This document shows, in pieces, positions 15,978-27,263 of a stretch of 33,650 bases of DNA. Every line of letters starts with the position of its first letter. Positions within the stretch are counted from its first letter, which is position 1. Source of the DNA: Butyricicoccus sp. (lineage in GTDB: Bacteria > Bacillota > Clostridia > Oscillospirales > Butyricicoccaceae). Where the stretch lies: the NCBI GenBank assembly GCA_020025885.1, contig JAHHRJ010000023.1:1-33650 (forward strand), read 5' to 3'. Position numbers and translations under genes: made by a program. The notes beneath the pieces are model-generated. The model saw only the letters and a program-made list of their open reading frames with translations, did no database searches and had not been told where the DNA came from.

Positions 15978-16098
15978 AAAATCCAAGGACATGCGCCTTG
16001 GATTTTGCCCGCTGAGAGCATATGAATGGATTTCATGCAGAAGCCTCCTTGAACATTGAACGTTTTCTGCAATGCTGCAAACGCGTTGCAGTTTTTTT
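15978..16098 (+). other. Two hairpins, the second a plus-strand terminator, with no gene before it
   Basis: The first hairpin has 11-base arms AAAATCCAAGG and CCTTGGATTTT around a 7-base loop (15978-16006). The second is CTGCAA, loop ACGCG, TTGCAG followed by seven Ts (16075-16098) and touches the lacI stop codon. On the plus strand the second has a terminator shape, but no plus-strand gene precedes it. The stretch 15803-16096 may therefore encode a small RNA, or be only the convergent tail of lacI. Confidence 0.4.
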
Positions 16099-17131
16099 AT
16101 TTGGTTTGGGGCAGATCAAGTGCTTGCAGCTTTTTGGGGGATGCAGGGGCTTCGCCAGTGGACTGCCGCACGATTAGTTGTGTGTGCAACAAAAGGGTGC
16201 TGATGGGTACGCCTGCAAGCAGGCTGGAGAGCGCATAAAAGGCACTTTTTCCAATCTGGGTGCGATCCTGCCGGATACTGGTCATGGGGGGTGCGGTATA
16301 GGCGCACAGGGGCAGATCATCGAAACCAAGGATGCTGATATCATCGGGCACACGCAGACCAAGCTCCTGACAATAGATCATAACGGTGTGCGCCAAAAGG
16401 TCATGGCTGCAAATGATGGCAGTCACTTTCTGTTTTAAAAGCGCGGGCAGGTGCTTTTGCAGGCATTCCGAGAAAAAGAAGTCATTGCCCGCAAGGTGGT
16501 GTCCGTCGGGGAGGTTATACTTGCGTAAAGCCGCAAAGAACGCACTGTAACGCAGCTGATTGACATAGGAGTCAAGTGCGCCGCTCAGATATCCAATGCA
16601 GCGGTGCCCCTGTTTTTTCAGGTGTGCAATGGCAAGATCCATGCCCTCGCTGTTGTCTACACCCACATAGCAGGTGGTCGGGTTGGCTTGGATGTAGTTA
16701 TCCAGCAAAACCGCGGGTGTGCTGCTCGTTTGCAGCTGCGAAATCCATATATCAGAGAGCGAAAGACCCAAAAAAAATGCTGCGGCATAGTTGTTTTTCA
16801 GCATATACGCATCATAGGTGATGTGCTTTTGCGTGGGATCATCGAGGGGCACAACAGACACCACAAAGCCAGCCGGTTCTGCCGCTTTGCGAAAGCCAAT
16901 GACAATATCATAACCGAAGTGCTCCGGCTCCGTGTACAGCATGTTCTTAATAAACAGGCAGAGGTGTTTTGCACCCTTTTTTCGCATTCCGCGCGAATAA
17001 CCCAGCTCCACAGCGGTCTCTAAAACAGTTTTTCGTAATGTTTCACTGACATCGCTTGCGCCGTTGAGTGCTTTGGATACCGTACCCTTGGAAATGTTCA
17101 GTTTTTTTGCAATATCTTCGATCGTAGCCAT
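16097..17131 (-). CDS. LacI/GalR-family regulator, probably of maltodextrin genes
   Basis: The 344-residue protein starts with the LacI helix-turn-helix (MATIEDIAKKLNISKGTVSKALNG, residues 1-24) followed by the hinge region, then a periplasmic-binding-protein-like sensor domain with VGVDNSEGMDLAIAHLKKQGH and the C-terminal ISILGFDDLPLCAYTAPPMTSI block. Family members are usually dimers or tetramers that leave the DNA when a sugar is bound. The gene diverges from the glycogen/maltodextrin operon with 296 bases between them, and the same candidate operator core is found after both catabolic promoters. I infer that it is the local maltose/maltodextrin repressor; activator roles or other ligands cannot be excluded. 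Confidence 0.9.
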   Translation of the reverse strand: MATIEDIAKKLNISKGTVSKALNGASDVSETLRKTVLETAVELGYSRGMRKKGAKHLCLFIKNMLYTEPEHFGYDIVIGFRKAAEPAGFVVSVVPLDDPTQKHITYDAYMLKNNYAAAFFLGLSLSDIWISQLQTSSTPAVLLDNYIQANPTTCYVGVDNSEGMDLAIAHLKKQGHRCIGYLSGALDSYVNQLRYSAFFAALRKYNLPDGHHLAGNDFFFSECLQKHLPALLKQKVTAIICSHDLLAHTVMIYCQELGLRVPDDISILGFDDLPLCAYTAPPMTSIRQDRTQIGKSAFYALSSLLAGVPISTLLLHTQLIVRQSTGEAPASPKKLQALDLPQTK

Positions 17132-17197
17132 AAAAACCTCGATTTTGTGTCAGAAGTAAAGGGAAAATCCCACTTTTCACAGGATATAATTTTTTTA

Positions 17198-17226
17198 ATT
17201 ATACTGCAAAATAGAAGGCAAATCAA
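17198..17226 (-). promoter_or_regulatory. Probable promoter of lacI
   Basis: On the minus strand TTGATT (17226-17221) and TATAAT (17203-17198) are 17 bases apart, about 65 bases before the lacI start codon. Confidence 0.65.
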
Positions 17227-17358
17227 TTCCAAGTGTAGGATTTGACATTATGCTCAAAAATATCGCAAAAATTTTGGCAATAGAAACGTGAAAAGGCACA
17301 AAATTGGGAGAAATTTCTTGTATATATAGTGGAAATTTAGATGGGGAGAATCAGGGGG

Positions 17359-17387
17359 TTGACGGATGGCGCGGGCTGCGGTATAGT
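17359..17387 (+). promoter_or_regulatory. Promoter of the glycogen/maltodextrin operon 1
   Basis: TTGACG at 17359-17364 and TATAGT at 17382-17387 are exactly 17 bases apart. The start would be near 17394 with a leader of about 34 bases. Confidence 0.75.
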
Positions 17388-17395
17388 AAAGATAC

Positions 17396-17413
17396 CGAAA
17401 CTTTACGAAACTT
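17396..17413. promoter_or_regulatory. Candidate LacI-family operator of operon 1
   Basis: The core TTACGAAAC (17403-17411) lies just after the expected start point and is preceded by a second CGAAACTT copy in direct orientation. The same core occurs at 27213-27221 inside a perfect palindrome and, inverted, at 27059-27067. Here the arms are not a perfect palindrome, so it would be a weaker site. Confidence 0.55.
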
Positions 17414-17427
17414 CTGAGAGGTAGAGT

Positions 17428-19347
17428 ATGCAAAGCGGAATCAACTTTGGAAGCAAGGTATTTGCAAAACGCTTTCACTATGACGGAGACGATCTGGGCG
17501 CACGGCTCACGGAGAACGGAACGGTGTTCAAACTGTGGGCACCGACTGCGGAAGGTGTTGTACTTAGGCTGTATCCATCTGGGCACACAGGGGAAGCTGT
17601 GCGCACGGTTTCTATGCAGCGCGAGGAAAAAGGCGTGTGGAGCTGGCAGACGGACGAAAATCTGGACGGCGTATATTATGATTACGAGGTGACAGTGGGC
17701 AGAGACAGCCACTGCACCGCTGATCCTTATGCGCGTGCGTGTGGCATGAATGGTTGGCGCAGTATGGTGGTCGATCTCCCAAAGACAAACCCAAAGGACT
17801 GGGAGCATGACCGTGCACCAGAGCGCCAAGCGGAAGACATCATCTATGAAGTGCATGTGCGCGAATTTTCATGGGCAGAGAGCGGCGGATTTCCGGAGAA
17901 AGTGCGTGGTAAGTACAAGGCGTTCTGCGAGACGGACACTACGTTGTTTGATCGTGGGGAACAGCCAACAGGGCTTGCCTATCTGCGAGATTTGGGCGTA
18001 ACGCATGTGCAGCTGATGCCCGTATATGATTATGGATCGGTCAATGAAGCGCGACCAGACGACAGCTTCAACTGGGGCTATGATCCGGTCAATTACAATG
18101 TGCCCGAAGGCTCGTACTCCAGCGACCCGACAAAGGGCGAGGTGCGCATTCGCGAGCTGAAGGAGCTCGTGCAGTCATTGCACCAGCAGGGCTTCCGCGT
18201 CATTATGGATGTGGTGTACAACCATACATACAGCCGCGACTCATGGCTGGAGCGCACTGCACCGGGGTATTACTACCGCACATGGCAGGATGGCACGCCC
18301 TGCAACGGTTCGGGCTGCGGCAATGATCTTGCAAGCGAACGCTCGATGTGCGCGAAGTACATTCTGGAGTCCGTACTTTATTGGGCAGAGGAATACCACA
18401 TGGATGGCTTCCGCTTTGATCTCATGGGGCTGCTCGATGCCGCCCTCATGGAGCGGATCCGCGCCGAACTCGATGCACGCTACGGACGCGGCGAAAAGCT
18501 GGTGTTTGGCGAACCTTGGGCGGCAGGAGAGACCGCTTGCAAGCGGGGCATCCATCTTGCAAATCAAAAATATCTCAGAAAGATGGACTTGGAGATCGGC
18601 GCGTTTGCCGATAAGGTGCGCGACACGATCAAGGGCAGCGTCATGGACGCCGCAAAGGTGGGATTTGTCAACGGTGCACGCGGACAGGAGCACAAGATCA
18701 TCCAAAGCGTGACGGCGTGGTGTGAAAAAGGCTTTCGTGCACCCGCACAGTCCATTACCTACGTATCCTCCCACGATGACATGACGCTGTGGGATAAGCT
18801 GGTCTATACCCTAGACCCCAAGTGCCAGTACGATGTGTTTACCCCTGAAGTGCTCCGCGCCAATCGGCTGGCGGCGGCGATCTATATGACCTGTCAGGGG
18901 AGGTTGTTCCTGCTGTCGGGTGAGGAATTTGGACGCACCAAGCAGGGGGCACATAACACATACAATGCGCCCATTGCGCTCAACCGTTTGGATTGGGAAC
19001 GCGCGTGGGACAACCACACGCTTGTGGACTACTACCGCGGACTCATCGCCCTGCGCAAACAGCTTCCTGCACTCTGTGACAAGGGAGAAGATGCATGGCA
19101 GCGTATGCTGCACGCGGAAGTGCTGACCTCCCGTTGTGTGAGCATCACGCTGGACAATACCGGCGGCACATGGGAGACCATTAAGGTGATCTACAATGCG
19201 TCCAGCCATGCAGTCCCCCTTGGAGGCATGGGCTGGGAGCTGCTTGCCGATGGGCGGAGCAGTTTTTTGTGGCAGACGCCACAGCCCATCCACCAGCCTG
19301 CCGTACAGCCGGTTTCCGTGCTGATCTTGGGCAAACGGGGAGAGTAA
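17428..19347 (+). CDS. pulA: Type I pullulanase (GH13 debranching enzyme)
   Basis: The enzyme cleaves alpha-1,6 branches in pullulan, glycogen and branched maltodextrins. The 639 residues lack a signal peptide, so it acts in the cytoplasm. An N-terminal CBM48-like domain (about 20-120) is followed by the type I pullulanase marker FNWGYDP (214-220), then the GH13 regions: DVVYNH (Asp261), GFRFDLMG with nucleophile Asp331, FGEPW with acid/base Glu362, and SSHDD with Asp450. It is the first gene of operon 1; the ATG has GAGAGG before it. The next gene begins 13 bases after its stop. All catalytic residues are present, so an active enzyme is expected. Confidence 0.95.
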   Translation: MQSGINFGSKVFAKRFHYDGDDLGARLTENGTVFKLWAPTAEGVVLRLYPSGHTGEAVRTVSMQREEKGVWSWQTDENLDGVYYDYEVTVGRDSHCTADPYARACGMNGWRSMVVDLPKTNPKDWEHDRAPERQAEDIIYEVHVREFSWAESGGFPEKVRGKYKAFCETDTTLFDRGEQPTGLAYLRDLGVTHVQLMPVYDYGSVNEARPDDSFNWGYDPVNYNVPEGSYSSDPTKGEVRIRELKELVQSLHQQGFRVIMDVVYNHTYSRDSWLERTAPGYYYRTWQDGTPCNGSGCGNDLASERSMCAKYILESVLYWAEEYHMDGFRFDLMGLLDAALMERIRAELDARYGRGEKLVFGEPWAAGETACKRGIHLANQKYLRKMDLEIGAFADKVRDTIKGSVMDAAKVGFVNGARGQEHKIIQSVTAWCEKGFRAPAQSITYVSSHDDMTLWDKLVYTLDPKCQYDVFTPEVLRANRLAAAIYMTCQGRLFLLSGEEFGRTKQGAHNTYNAPIALNRLDWERAWDNHTLVDYYRGLIALRKQLPALCDKGEDAWQRMLHAEVLTSRCVSITLDNTGGTWETIKVIYNASSHAVPLGGMGWELLADGRSSFLWQTPQPIHQPAVQPVSVLILGKRGE

Positions 19348-19360
19348 GGAAGAGAGAACC

Positions 19361-21283
19361 ATGCAATTTATCTATGGAAAACAGGATTTTCGGGACGGCA
19401 TCCGTGGACAGGAAAACTGTTATCTGCTCACAAATGGGCTGGGCGGCTTTTCCTCGCAGAATCTGATCGGCGGCGCGAGCCGCAATGACCATGCCGTTTT
19501 GATGGCGTGCACCCAACCACCTAACCACCGCTGGAACCTCGTTCACCGCTTGGAGGAAGTGCTGGAAGTGAGGACGGAAACACAACATCTATCCAGCCAG
19601 CAGTTTGCGGACGGCACAGAGGAAAGCGGCTGGCAGCACTTATCCAGTGTGCAGGTGGACGGACTGCCCACGTGGATCTATCAGCTGGCAGGGGTCACAG
19701 TAGAAAAACAGCTTGCGCTCGCGTGGGAGCAAAACACCCTCGCGGTGCGCTATATGGTGCAAAACGATTCCGCGGAGGCATGCACATTGACCGTTACCCC
19801 TTGGATGCAGTTTGTGCCCAAGGGACAAGACCTCACGCAGGAGCAGGCATTCCGCTTCACAGAAAATGCGGTCGAATCCGCAGGCTTGCGGCTGCATCTT
19901 TGCACCAATGGCAAAACAAAAGCCTTTCCGGTGCAGTATCAAACACTTTTTTATGCGTATGATATTTGTGACGGGCGGCGAGAAACGGGGCTGACGGCGG
20001 CAAACCATGCGATTTATCTGACCATTCCAGCGGAGACGCACAAGACACTGGACATTGTATTCTCGCTCGAAGAAACACCCGTTTCCGCGTGCATCATTTT
20101 GCGGAAAGCACGGAGGCGGATAGATCACCTGAAAAAGCAGAGCGGTCTGCGTGATCCCGTGGCGCGTCAGCTGGCGGTAAGCGCGGATGCCTTTATCGCC
20201 CGTCGCGGACAGACTAAGACCATCTTAGCGGGCTATCCGTTTTTCGAGGACTGGGGACGCGATACTATGATCGCATTGGTGGGATGCACCTTATCCACCA
20301 AGCGCTATGCCGATGCCGAGCAGATTCTCACAACGTTTATGGAGCACGAGCGGGACGGACTCATGCCCAATCTGTTCCCCGAGGGCGGGAACGAGCCGCT
20401 TTATAACACCGTTGATGCCGCGCTCCTGTTTATCAACTGTGTCTGGCTGTATTTTGAGAGAACCGAGAACACCGCATTTTTACAGCGTGTATTCCCAACC
20501 ATGGAGCGGATTGCCACAGGATACCACAAGGGAACGGCGTTCGGCATCCATATGGACGAGGACGGCTTGATCACCGCAGGACAGGGATTTGACCAAGTGA
20601 CTTGGATGGATGTGCGTATTGGAGACATCCTGCCCACGCCGCGCCACGGAAAGCCGGTCGAGATCAACGCATACTGGTACAACGCCCTGCGCATTTTGGA
20701 ACAGCTTGCGCCCAAGGTCGGCGGCAATGGCACACCCTATGGTATACGCGCGGAGCAGGTGCAAAAGAGCTTCCTGCAAAAGTTCTGGATGGAAAAAGCC
20801 GGATACCTGCGCGATCTGGTATCTGGTACGGCGGCAGATGAACAGATTCGCTGTAACCAGATCTGGGCGGTTTCCATGCCGTTTACCATGTTAAGCCCAG
20901 CGCAGGAAAAGCGCGTGGTGCAGACCGTGGCAAAGCATTTATACACACCAATCGGCTTGCGCACGCTCTCGCCTGAAGATGCACAGTTTCACCCGACCTA
21001 TGGCGGAGCACAAAAGGAGCGTGATCTTGCGTACCATCAGGGAACGGTGTGGCCGTTCCCGCTCGGTGCATATTATCTTGCCTATCTGAAGATCCATGGG
21101 ACAGAGGCAAAACCACAGGTCAAACAGCAGCTTGCCGCCCTCGTTCCCGCCCTGCGGGAGGGATGCGTGGGACAGCTGCCTGAGATATACGATGGACAGA
21201 CACCCAGCGCATCCCGCGGCTGCTTTGCACAGGCGTGGAGCGTCAGCGAACTTTTACGGGTGTTTGAAGCATTGGAACAATAG
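19361..21283 (+). CDS. Glycogen debranching enzyme, amylo-alpha-1,6-glucosidase (GH133)
   Basis: The 640-residue protein has the two-part build of bacterial GH133/GDE enzymes. The N-terminal beta-sandwich domain starts at NCYLLTNGLGGFSSQNLIGG (about 19-38). The C-terminal alpha/alpha-barrel is marked by GYPFFEDWGRDTMIAL, LYNTVDAALLF, VTWMDVRIGD, KPVEINAYWYNAL, HQGTVWPFPLG and LPEIYDG. These enzymes release glucose from the alpha-1,6 stub left by phosphorylase. The gene follows pulA by 13 bases with AGGAAGAGAG as ribosome site and is followed 17 bases later by glgP. There is no signal peptide. Having both this and a pullulanase in one operon is partly redundant and may separate tasks on intact glycogen and on imported branched dextrins. 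Confidence 0.93.
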   Translation: MQFIYGKQDFRDGIRGQENCYLLTNGLGGFSSQNLIGGASRNDHAVLMACTQPPNHRWNLVHRLEEVLEVRTETQHLSSQQFADGTEESGWQHLSSVQVDGLPTWIYQLAGVTVEKQLALAWEQNTLAVRYMVQNDSAEACTLTVTPWMQFVPKGQDLTQEQAFRFTENAVESAGLRLHLCTNGKTKAFPVQYQTLFYAYDICDGRRETGLTAANHAIYLTIPAETHKTLDIVFSLEETPVSACIILRKARRRIDHLKKQSGLRDPVARQLAVSADAFIARRGQTKTILAGYPFFEDWGRDTMIALVGCTLSTKRYADAEQILTTFMEHERDGLMPNLFPEGGNEPLYNTVDAALLFINCVWLYFERTENTAFLQRVFPTMERIATGYHKGTAFGIHMDEDGLITAGQGFDQVTWMDVRIGDILPTPRHGKPVEINAYWYNALRILEQLAPKVGGNGTPYGIRAEQVQKSFLQKFWMEKAGYLRDLVSGTAADEQIRCNQIWAVSMPFTMLSPAQEKRVVQTVAKHLYTPIGLRTLSPEDAQFHPTYGGAQKERDLAYHQGTVWPFPLGAYYLAYLKIHGTEAKPQVKQQLAALVPALREGCVGQLPEIYDGQTPSASRGCFAQAWSVSELLRVFEALEQ

Positions 21284-21300
21284 AAATGAGGAGAAATACG

Positions 21301-23562
<2,262 letters not shown>

Positions 23563-23573
23563 GGTGAACGCCT

Positions 23574-25034
23574 GTGAAAGAAACTGGAATTTTGATGGCG
23601 GTTTCGTCCCTGCCGTCCCGCTATGGCGTGGGCGACTTGGGACGGAGCGCAACAGAATGGATTGACCATCTGGCAGAGAATGGGGTGACCATTTGGCAGA
23701 TTCTGCCGTTGAACCCCACAGGCTATGGCAACTCACCCTATCAGCCGTATTCCTCCTTTGCAGGGGATGAAATCTATCTGAGCCTCGAATTGTTCGCGGA
23801 GCAGGGCTTGCTGGAAAAAGCACCAGATCCATTCCAGCAATACAGCGAGCGCGTGCAGTATGACGCCATCCGCGCATGGAAAGAACCCATCCTGCGTGCG
23901 GCGTGGAAAGCGTTCGTGCCGGACGCAGATTATCAGGCATTTGCTGAAACGGAATGGGTGCAGGAGTACGCGGTATTCCGTGCATTTAAGAAAGCAAACG
24001 AGGGATGCTGCTGGCTGGAATGGGAACTCTGGCAGCGCGACTGGACACGGGACAAGGGCGGAAATCTGGACGCATATCAGGAGGAAATCAGCTATCAGAT
24101 CTTCCTGCAATATCAGTTCCTGCGCCAGTGGCAGACTGTCCACGATTATGCACACAAAAACGGCGTGCGCATTATGGGCGATGTACCGTTCTATGTGGGC
24201 GTAGACTCGGTGGACGTATGGGCAGGGCGCGAAAACTTCCTGCTGGATTCCGACGGACGCCCGACCTTTATTGCGGGTGTGCCGCCCGACTATTTCAGCG
24301 TCACCGGACAGCGTTGGGGCAACCCGATCTATAACTGGGAGCAGATGGAACAGGACGGCTTTGCGTTCTGGGTCAAGCGCATTGGATACAACCAAACACT
24401 GTTTGATATCATCCGCATTGACCACTTCCGTGCGTTCGATACCTTCTGGAAGATTCCTGCAACCTGTCCGACCGCCGTGGAAGGCGAGTGGATCGAAGCA
24501 CCGGGTTATGCCGTGATTGATACGCTCTATGAGAAGATCCCGAACCTCACGCTTGCAGCAGAGGATTTGGGCGATTTACGCCCCGAGGTCTTAACGCTGC
24601 GCGATCATTACCACCTCAAAGGCATGAAGGTTTTGGAGTTTACACTGGATTTCTCAGGCAGGTTTGCGCGTGACACTGGAGAATGCAAGGAAAATCAAAT
24701 TCTCTATACGGGTACGCACGACAATGCGACCCTGCACGAGTGGTATGGCTCTTTGCGCACAGCCGAACGCCGCAAACTGCGCCGCTGGCTGAAAAAGCAA
24801 GGGTTTGGCACAGGTTCGATCATCGACCGCTTGAATGCTTGTGCACTGGCAGACCGTTCAGAGTGGGTCATTGTGCCTGTGCAAGATATCATGGGGCTGT
24901 CCGGACGCGCTCGCATGAATCTGCCGAGCACGGTGGGTTCGCCCAACTGGGAATGGCGCTTGCCGGAAATGGCAGGCGCAGAAAAGGCACTGCGCCGCCT
25001 GCGTCCACAGATTATGCAGCGCAAGAAACCCTAA
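23574..25034 (+). CDS. malQ: 4-alpha-glucanotransferase (amylomaltase, GH77)
   Basis: The enzyme moves glucan pieces between maltodextrins, which makes longer chains for phosphorylase and frees glucose. The 486-residue protein starts with GTG at 23574, with GAGGTGA (23561-23567) overlapping the glgP stop. The GH77 signature starts at ILMAVSSLPSRYGVGDLG and LPLNPTGYGNSPYQPYSSFA. Catalytic residues are visible: nucleophile Asp283 in RIDHFRAFD, acid/base Glu330 in AAEDLG, and Asp383 in THDN. It has the short microbial amylomaltase length without the N-terminal domains of the E. coli form. It is cytoplasmic and co-transcribed with both neighbours. Confidence 0.96.
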   Translation: MKETGILMAVSSLPSRYGVGDLGRSATEWIDHLAENGVTIWQILPLNPTGYGNSPYQPYSSFAGDEIYLSLELFAEQGLLEKAPDPFQQYSERVQYDAIRAWKEPILRAAWKAFVPDADYQAFAETEWVQEYAVFRAFKKANEGCCWLEWELWQRDWTRDKGGNLDAYQEEISYQIFLQYQFLRQWQTVHDYAHKNGVRIMGDVPFYVGVDSVDVWAGRENFLLDSDGRPTFIAGVPPDYFSVTGQRWGNPIYNWEQMEQDGFAFWVKRIGYNQTLFDIIRIDHFRAFDTFWKIPATCPTAVEGEWIEAPGYAVIDTLYEKIPNLTLAAEDLGDLRPEVLTLRDHYHLKGMKVLEFTLDFSGRFARDTGECKENQILYTGTHDNATLHEWYGSLRTAERRKLRRWLKKQGFGTGSIIDRLNACALADRSEWVIVPVQDIMGLSGRARMNLPSTVGSPNWEWRLPEMAGAEKALRRLRPQIMQRKKP

Positions 25035-25055
25035 ACGCACGGAGGAAGTCAAGTT

Positions 25056-26789
25056 ATGAATTTTGCAGCGGTGTTTCATCGGGCAACTGCGCCATTTAGC
25101 TATGCGGCAAATGAAGATGAAGTGGTGCTGCGGCTGCAAACCGATTTTGAAGTCGATCGGGTGCTGCTGCATTGGGGCGATCCCTTTGAGGCGGGTATTT
25201 TGGGCGGTGCAGAACGCTGGACAGGGCAGGCGCGGGAGATCACCGAGACACTGACGCTGGCGCATGTGCAGTGGTGGACAGTGACCATAAAGCCGCCCTA
25301 TAAACGATGCCGCTACTATTTTGAACTGCGGCAGGGGGATGAAGTCTGGCTGTATGGCGAAGATGGCTTTTGCCGCCCAGAGCAGGGCGAACCCACTGGA
25401 TTTTACCAGCCGTGGCTCAATCCTGCGGATATCCCACAGCCGCCGCAGTGGGTGCGCGATACCGTGTGGTATCAGATTTTTCCCGACCGCTTTTGCCGCG
25501 GCAGCCAAGCACCTGCGCAGACCGAATGGCGCACAACAGGGTACGTGGAGAATTGGGAACGGTTTGGGGGCGATCTGCTGGGCATCGAGCAAAAGCTGGA
25601 TTATCTCGCGGATCTTGGCATCAATGGTTTGTATCTGACCCCGATCTTTGCAGCCGACTCGGTACATAAGTATGACACACGCGACTATGAGCAGGTAGAT
25701 CCCGACTTTGGCACGAATGAAGATTTGACGCGTCTGGTGCAGCATGCCCATGAAAAGGGCATCCGCATTATGCTTGATGCTGTGTTTAACCATTGCGGCG
25801 CACGCTTTGCCCCTTGGATGGATGTGCAGGAGAAGGGCAAGGCGTCCGCGTACTGGGATTGGTTCATGGTGAACCAATGGCCCATTCCCGAGCCGCCGCG
25901 TGATACCCGAGATCATCGGTACTATTCGTTTGCCTTTGCGTCTGACATGCCCAAGCTCAACACCAATAACCCCGAAGTGATCGCGTATTTCAGTGCGCTT
26001 TGCGAACGCTGGGTGCGAGAGTATGACATTGACGGCATTCGCTTTGATGTGGGCAATGAGGTTTCCCACCGCATGCTGAAAGCGATCCATGCGCGCGTGC
26101 GCAGTATCCGTCCGGATATCTATCTCTTGGGCGAAATCTGGCACGATGCGTCCCCATGGTTGGAGGGGGACGAGTATGACGCGGTGATGAACTATCCCTT
26201 GCAGCAGGCTGTCACCGGATTCTTTGCCGACAAGTTCTGCACGGCGCAGGAACTCGGCTGGCGCTTACAGCAGTGCTTCGGGATGTATCGCAGACAGACG
26301 GCGGCGGTGCTGTTCAATCTGTTTGATTCGCACGATACAGATCGCTTGTTTACCCGTGCAGGGAGTGAGGATGTATTCTTTCAGCAGCTTGCTATGCTGC
26401 TGACCCTGCCAGGCAGCCCCAATCTATACTACGGCACAGAGATTGGCTTAGAGGGCGGGCACGATCCCGACTGCCGCCGCTGTATGCCGTGGGACGAGCT
26501 GGACACCGCCGAGAACACCGCTCGCCGCGCACAGGTCAAGAAGCTGATCAAGTTGCGCCGCACACTGCCAGAACTGCGTGAGAGCAGCCTGCACTTCGTG
26601 GACGAATCACCAGCACACCGCTGGGTGTGCTACAAGCGCGGTGCGGTCACAGTGCAAATCAACTGCGACGATGCGCCGTGGCAGGTGGGAGCCGCGGACG
26701 AAATCCTATTTGCCCGTGGGCTGGAAAATGGCGTTTTGCAGGCGCGCGGCGTGTGTATTTGCCGTATTTCCACAGCTGAAACGCTGTGA
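25056..26789 (+). CDS. Neopullulanase/cyclomaltodextrinase-like alpha-glucosidase (GH13 with CBM34)
   Basis: The 577-residue protein has an N-terminal CBM34-like beta domain (about 1-120, with VLLHWGDPFEAGILGG), which is diagnostic for the GH13 group that cleaves cyclodextrins, pullulan and maltodextrins inside the cell. The catalytic barrel begins at WYQIFPDRFCRG. Catalytic residues are nucleophile Asp331 (GIRFDVGNE), acid/base Glu360 (LLGEIWHD) and Asp427 (FDSHDTDR). GGAGGAAG lies before the ATG. It is the last gene of operon 1; a deleted MITE copy and a terminator follow. Maltogenic amylase, neopullulanase and cyclomaltodextrinase cannot be separated from sequence alone. Confidence 0.9.
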   Translation: MNFAAVFHRATAPFSYAANEDEVVLRLQTDFEVDRVLLHWGDPFEAGILGGAERWTGQAREITETLTLAHVQWWTVTIKPPYKRCRYYFELRQGDEVWLYGEDGFCRPEQGEPTGFYQPWLNPADIPQPPQWVRDTVWYQIFPDRFCRGSQAPAQTEWRTTGYVENWERFGGDLLGIEQKLDYLADLGINGLYLTPIFAADSVHKYDTRDYEQVDPDFGTNEDLTRLVQHAHEKGIRIMLDAVFNHCGARFAPWMDVQEKGKASAYWDWFMVNQWPIPEPPRDTRDHRYYSFAFASDMPKLNTNNPEVIAYFSALCERWVREYDIDGIRFDVGNEVSHRMLKAIHARVRSIRPDIYLLGEIWHDASPWLEGDEYDAVMNYPLQQAVTGFFADKFCTAQELGWRLQQCFGMYRRQTAAVLFNLFDSHDTDRLFTRAGSEDVFFQQLAMLLTLPGSPNLYYGTEIGLEGGHDPDCRRCMPWDELDTAENTARRAQVKKLIKLRRTLPELRESSLHFVDESPAHRWVCYKRGAVTVQINCDDAPWQVGAADEILFARGLENGVLQARGVCICRISTAETL

Positions 26790-26791
26790 GT

Positions 26792-26869
26792 TCGGGCGTA
26801 TCTGACAACAAAGAAATTGCCGCTCATCGTAGAAAAAGACCAAAATTTCGAGTTTTCAGATAGCTCCTA
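26792..26869 (-). repeat. MITE-like element, copy D (78 bp internal-deletion form, inverted)
   Basis: The right part is the reverse complement of the first about 50 bases of copies B/C (GTAGAAAAAGACCAAAATTTC, then TTTCAGATAGCTCCTA). The left part matches the other terminus (GGGCGTATCTGA, AAAGAAATTG). About 85 central bases are missing. It begins 3 bases after the TGA stop of the GH13 gene. Confidence 0.75.
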
Positions 26870-26942
26870 GCTGGAACGTGTGCAAGGCAGAAAACAGAGA
26901 TGTTTCGTTTTGCGTACATGCTGGAAGAATAGAAGGTTTGCA

Positions 26943-26979
26943 AAAAGTGAGGGGAATCCCTCACTTTTGTGCTTTTTTA
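26943..26979 (+). terminator. Rho-independent terminator of operon 1
   Basis: Stem AAAAGTGAGGG, loop GAAT, CCCTCACTTTT (26943-26968), followed by GTGC and six Ts. It separates operon 1 from operon 2. The rest of the gap 26980-27163 is AT-rich and holds a second TTGACT (27031) and an inverted operator core (27059-27067). Confidence 0.85.
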
Positions 26980-27058
26980 TAATGGAAAATCTTGTAAAAT
27001 TGTTCTGTTTCAGCGTATGGAATGGGTGTGTTGACTTCTGAAAAATGTGTTTAGAAAA

Positions 27059-27067
27059 GTTTCGTAA
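27059..27067 (-). promoter_or_regulatory. Upstream inverted copy of the LacI operator core
   Basis: GTTTCGTAA is the reverse complement of TTACGAAAC. The extended match AAGTTTCGTAAA equals the site at 17402-17413 in reverse. It is about 105 bases upstream of the operon 2 promoter, a distance that would allow looping between two repressor sites. Confidence 0.45.
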
Positions 27068-27163
27068 ACAAAGCTGGATGAAAAAGAAAATTGTTCAAAA
27101 TACCAAAATGGTTGATGCAATGTTGTGATAAATGCCAAAAAATAAAAGTGTTATATAATATAG

Positions 27164-27193
27164 TTGACAATAATGACAAAATGCGTCTATAAT
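27164..27193 (+). promoter_or_regulatory. Promoter of the maltodextrin uptake operon 2
   Basis: Perfect TTGACA (27164-27169) and perfect TATAAT (27188-27193) are 18 bases apart, the strongest promoter in the window. The start would be near 27200. Confidence 0.85.
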
Positions 27194-27207
27194 AGCATTA
27201 AAGAACG

Positions 27208-27225
27208 AAATGTTACGAAACATTT
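27208..27225. promoter_or_regulatory. Candidate LacI-family operator of operon 2
   Basis: AAATGTTACGAAACATTT is a 7-4-7 palindrome without mismatch, located at about +9 to +26. It contains the TTACGAAAC core shared with the operon 1 site. Position and symmetry fit a repressor that blocks early transcription. Confidence 0.7.
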
Positions 27226-27263
27226 TGGGGCATGGGTAAGAAAAAACGAATGTGAAGTGTGGA

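Noticed and set aside
17270..17310. Possible CcpA (cre) site around TAGAAACGTGAAAA
   Set aside because: It departs from the cre consensus at key positions and lacks dyad symmetry.
24858..26144. A 428-codon minus-strand open frame across malQ and the GH13 gene
   Set aside because: Shadow of two genes with intact catalytic motifs on the plus strand; no start signals.
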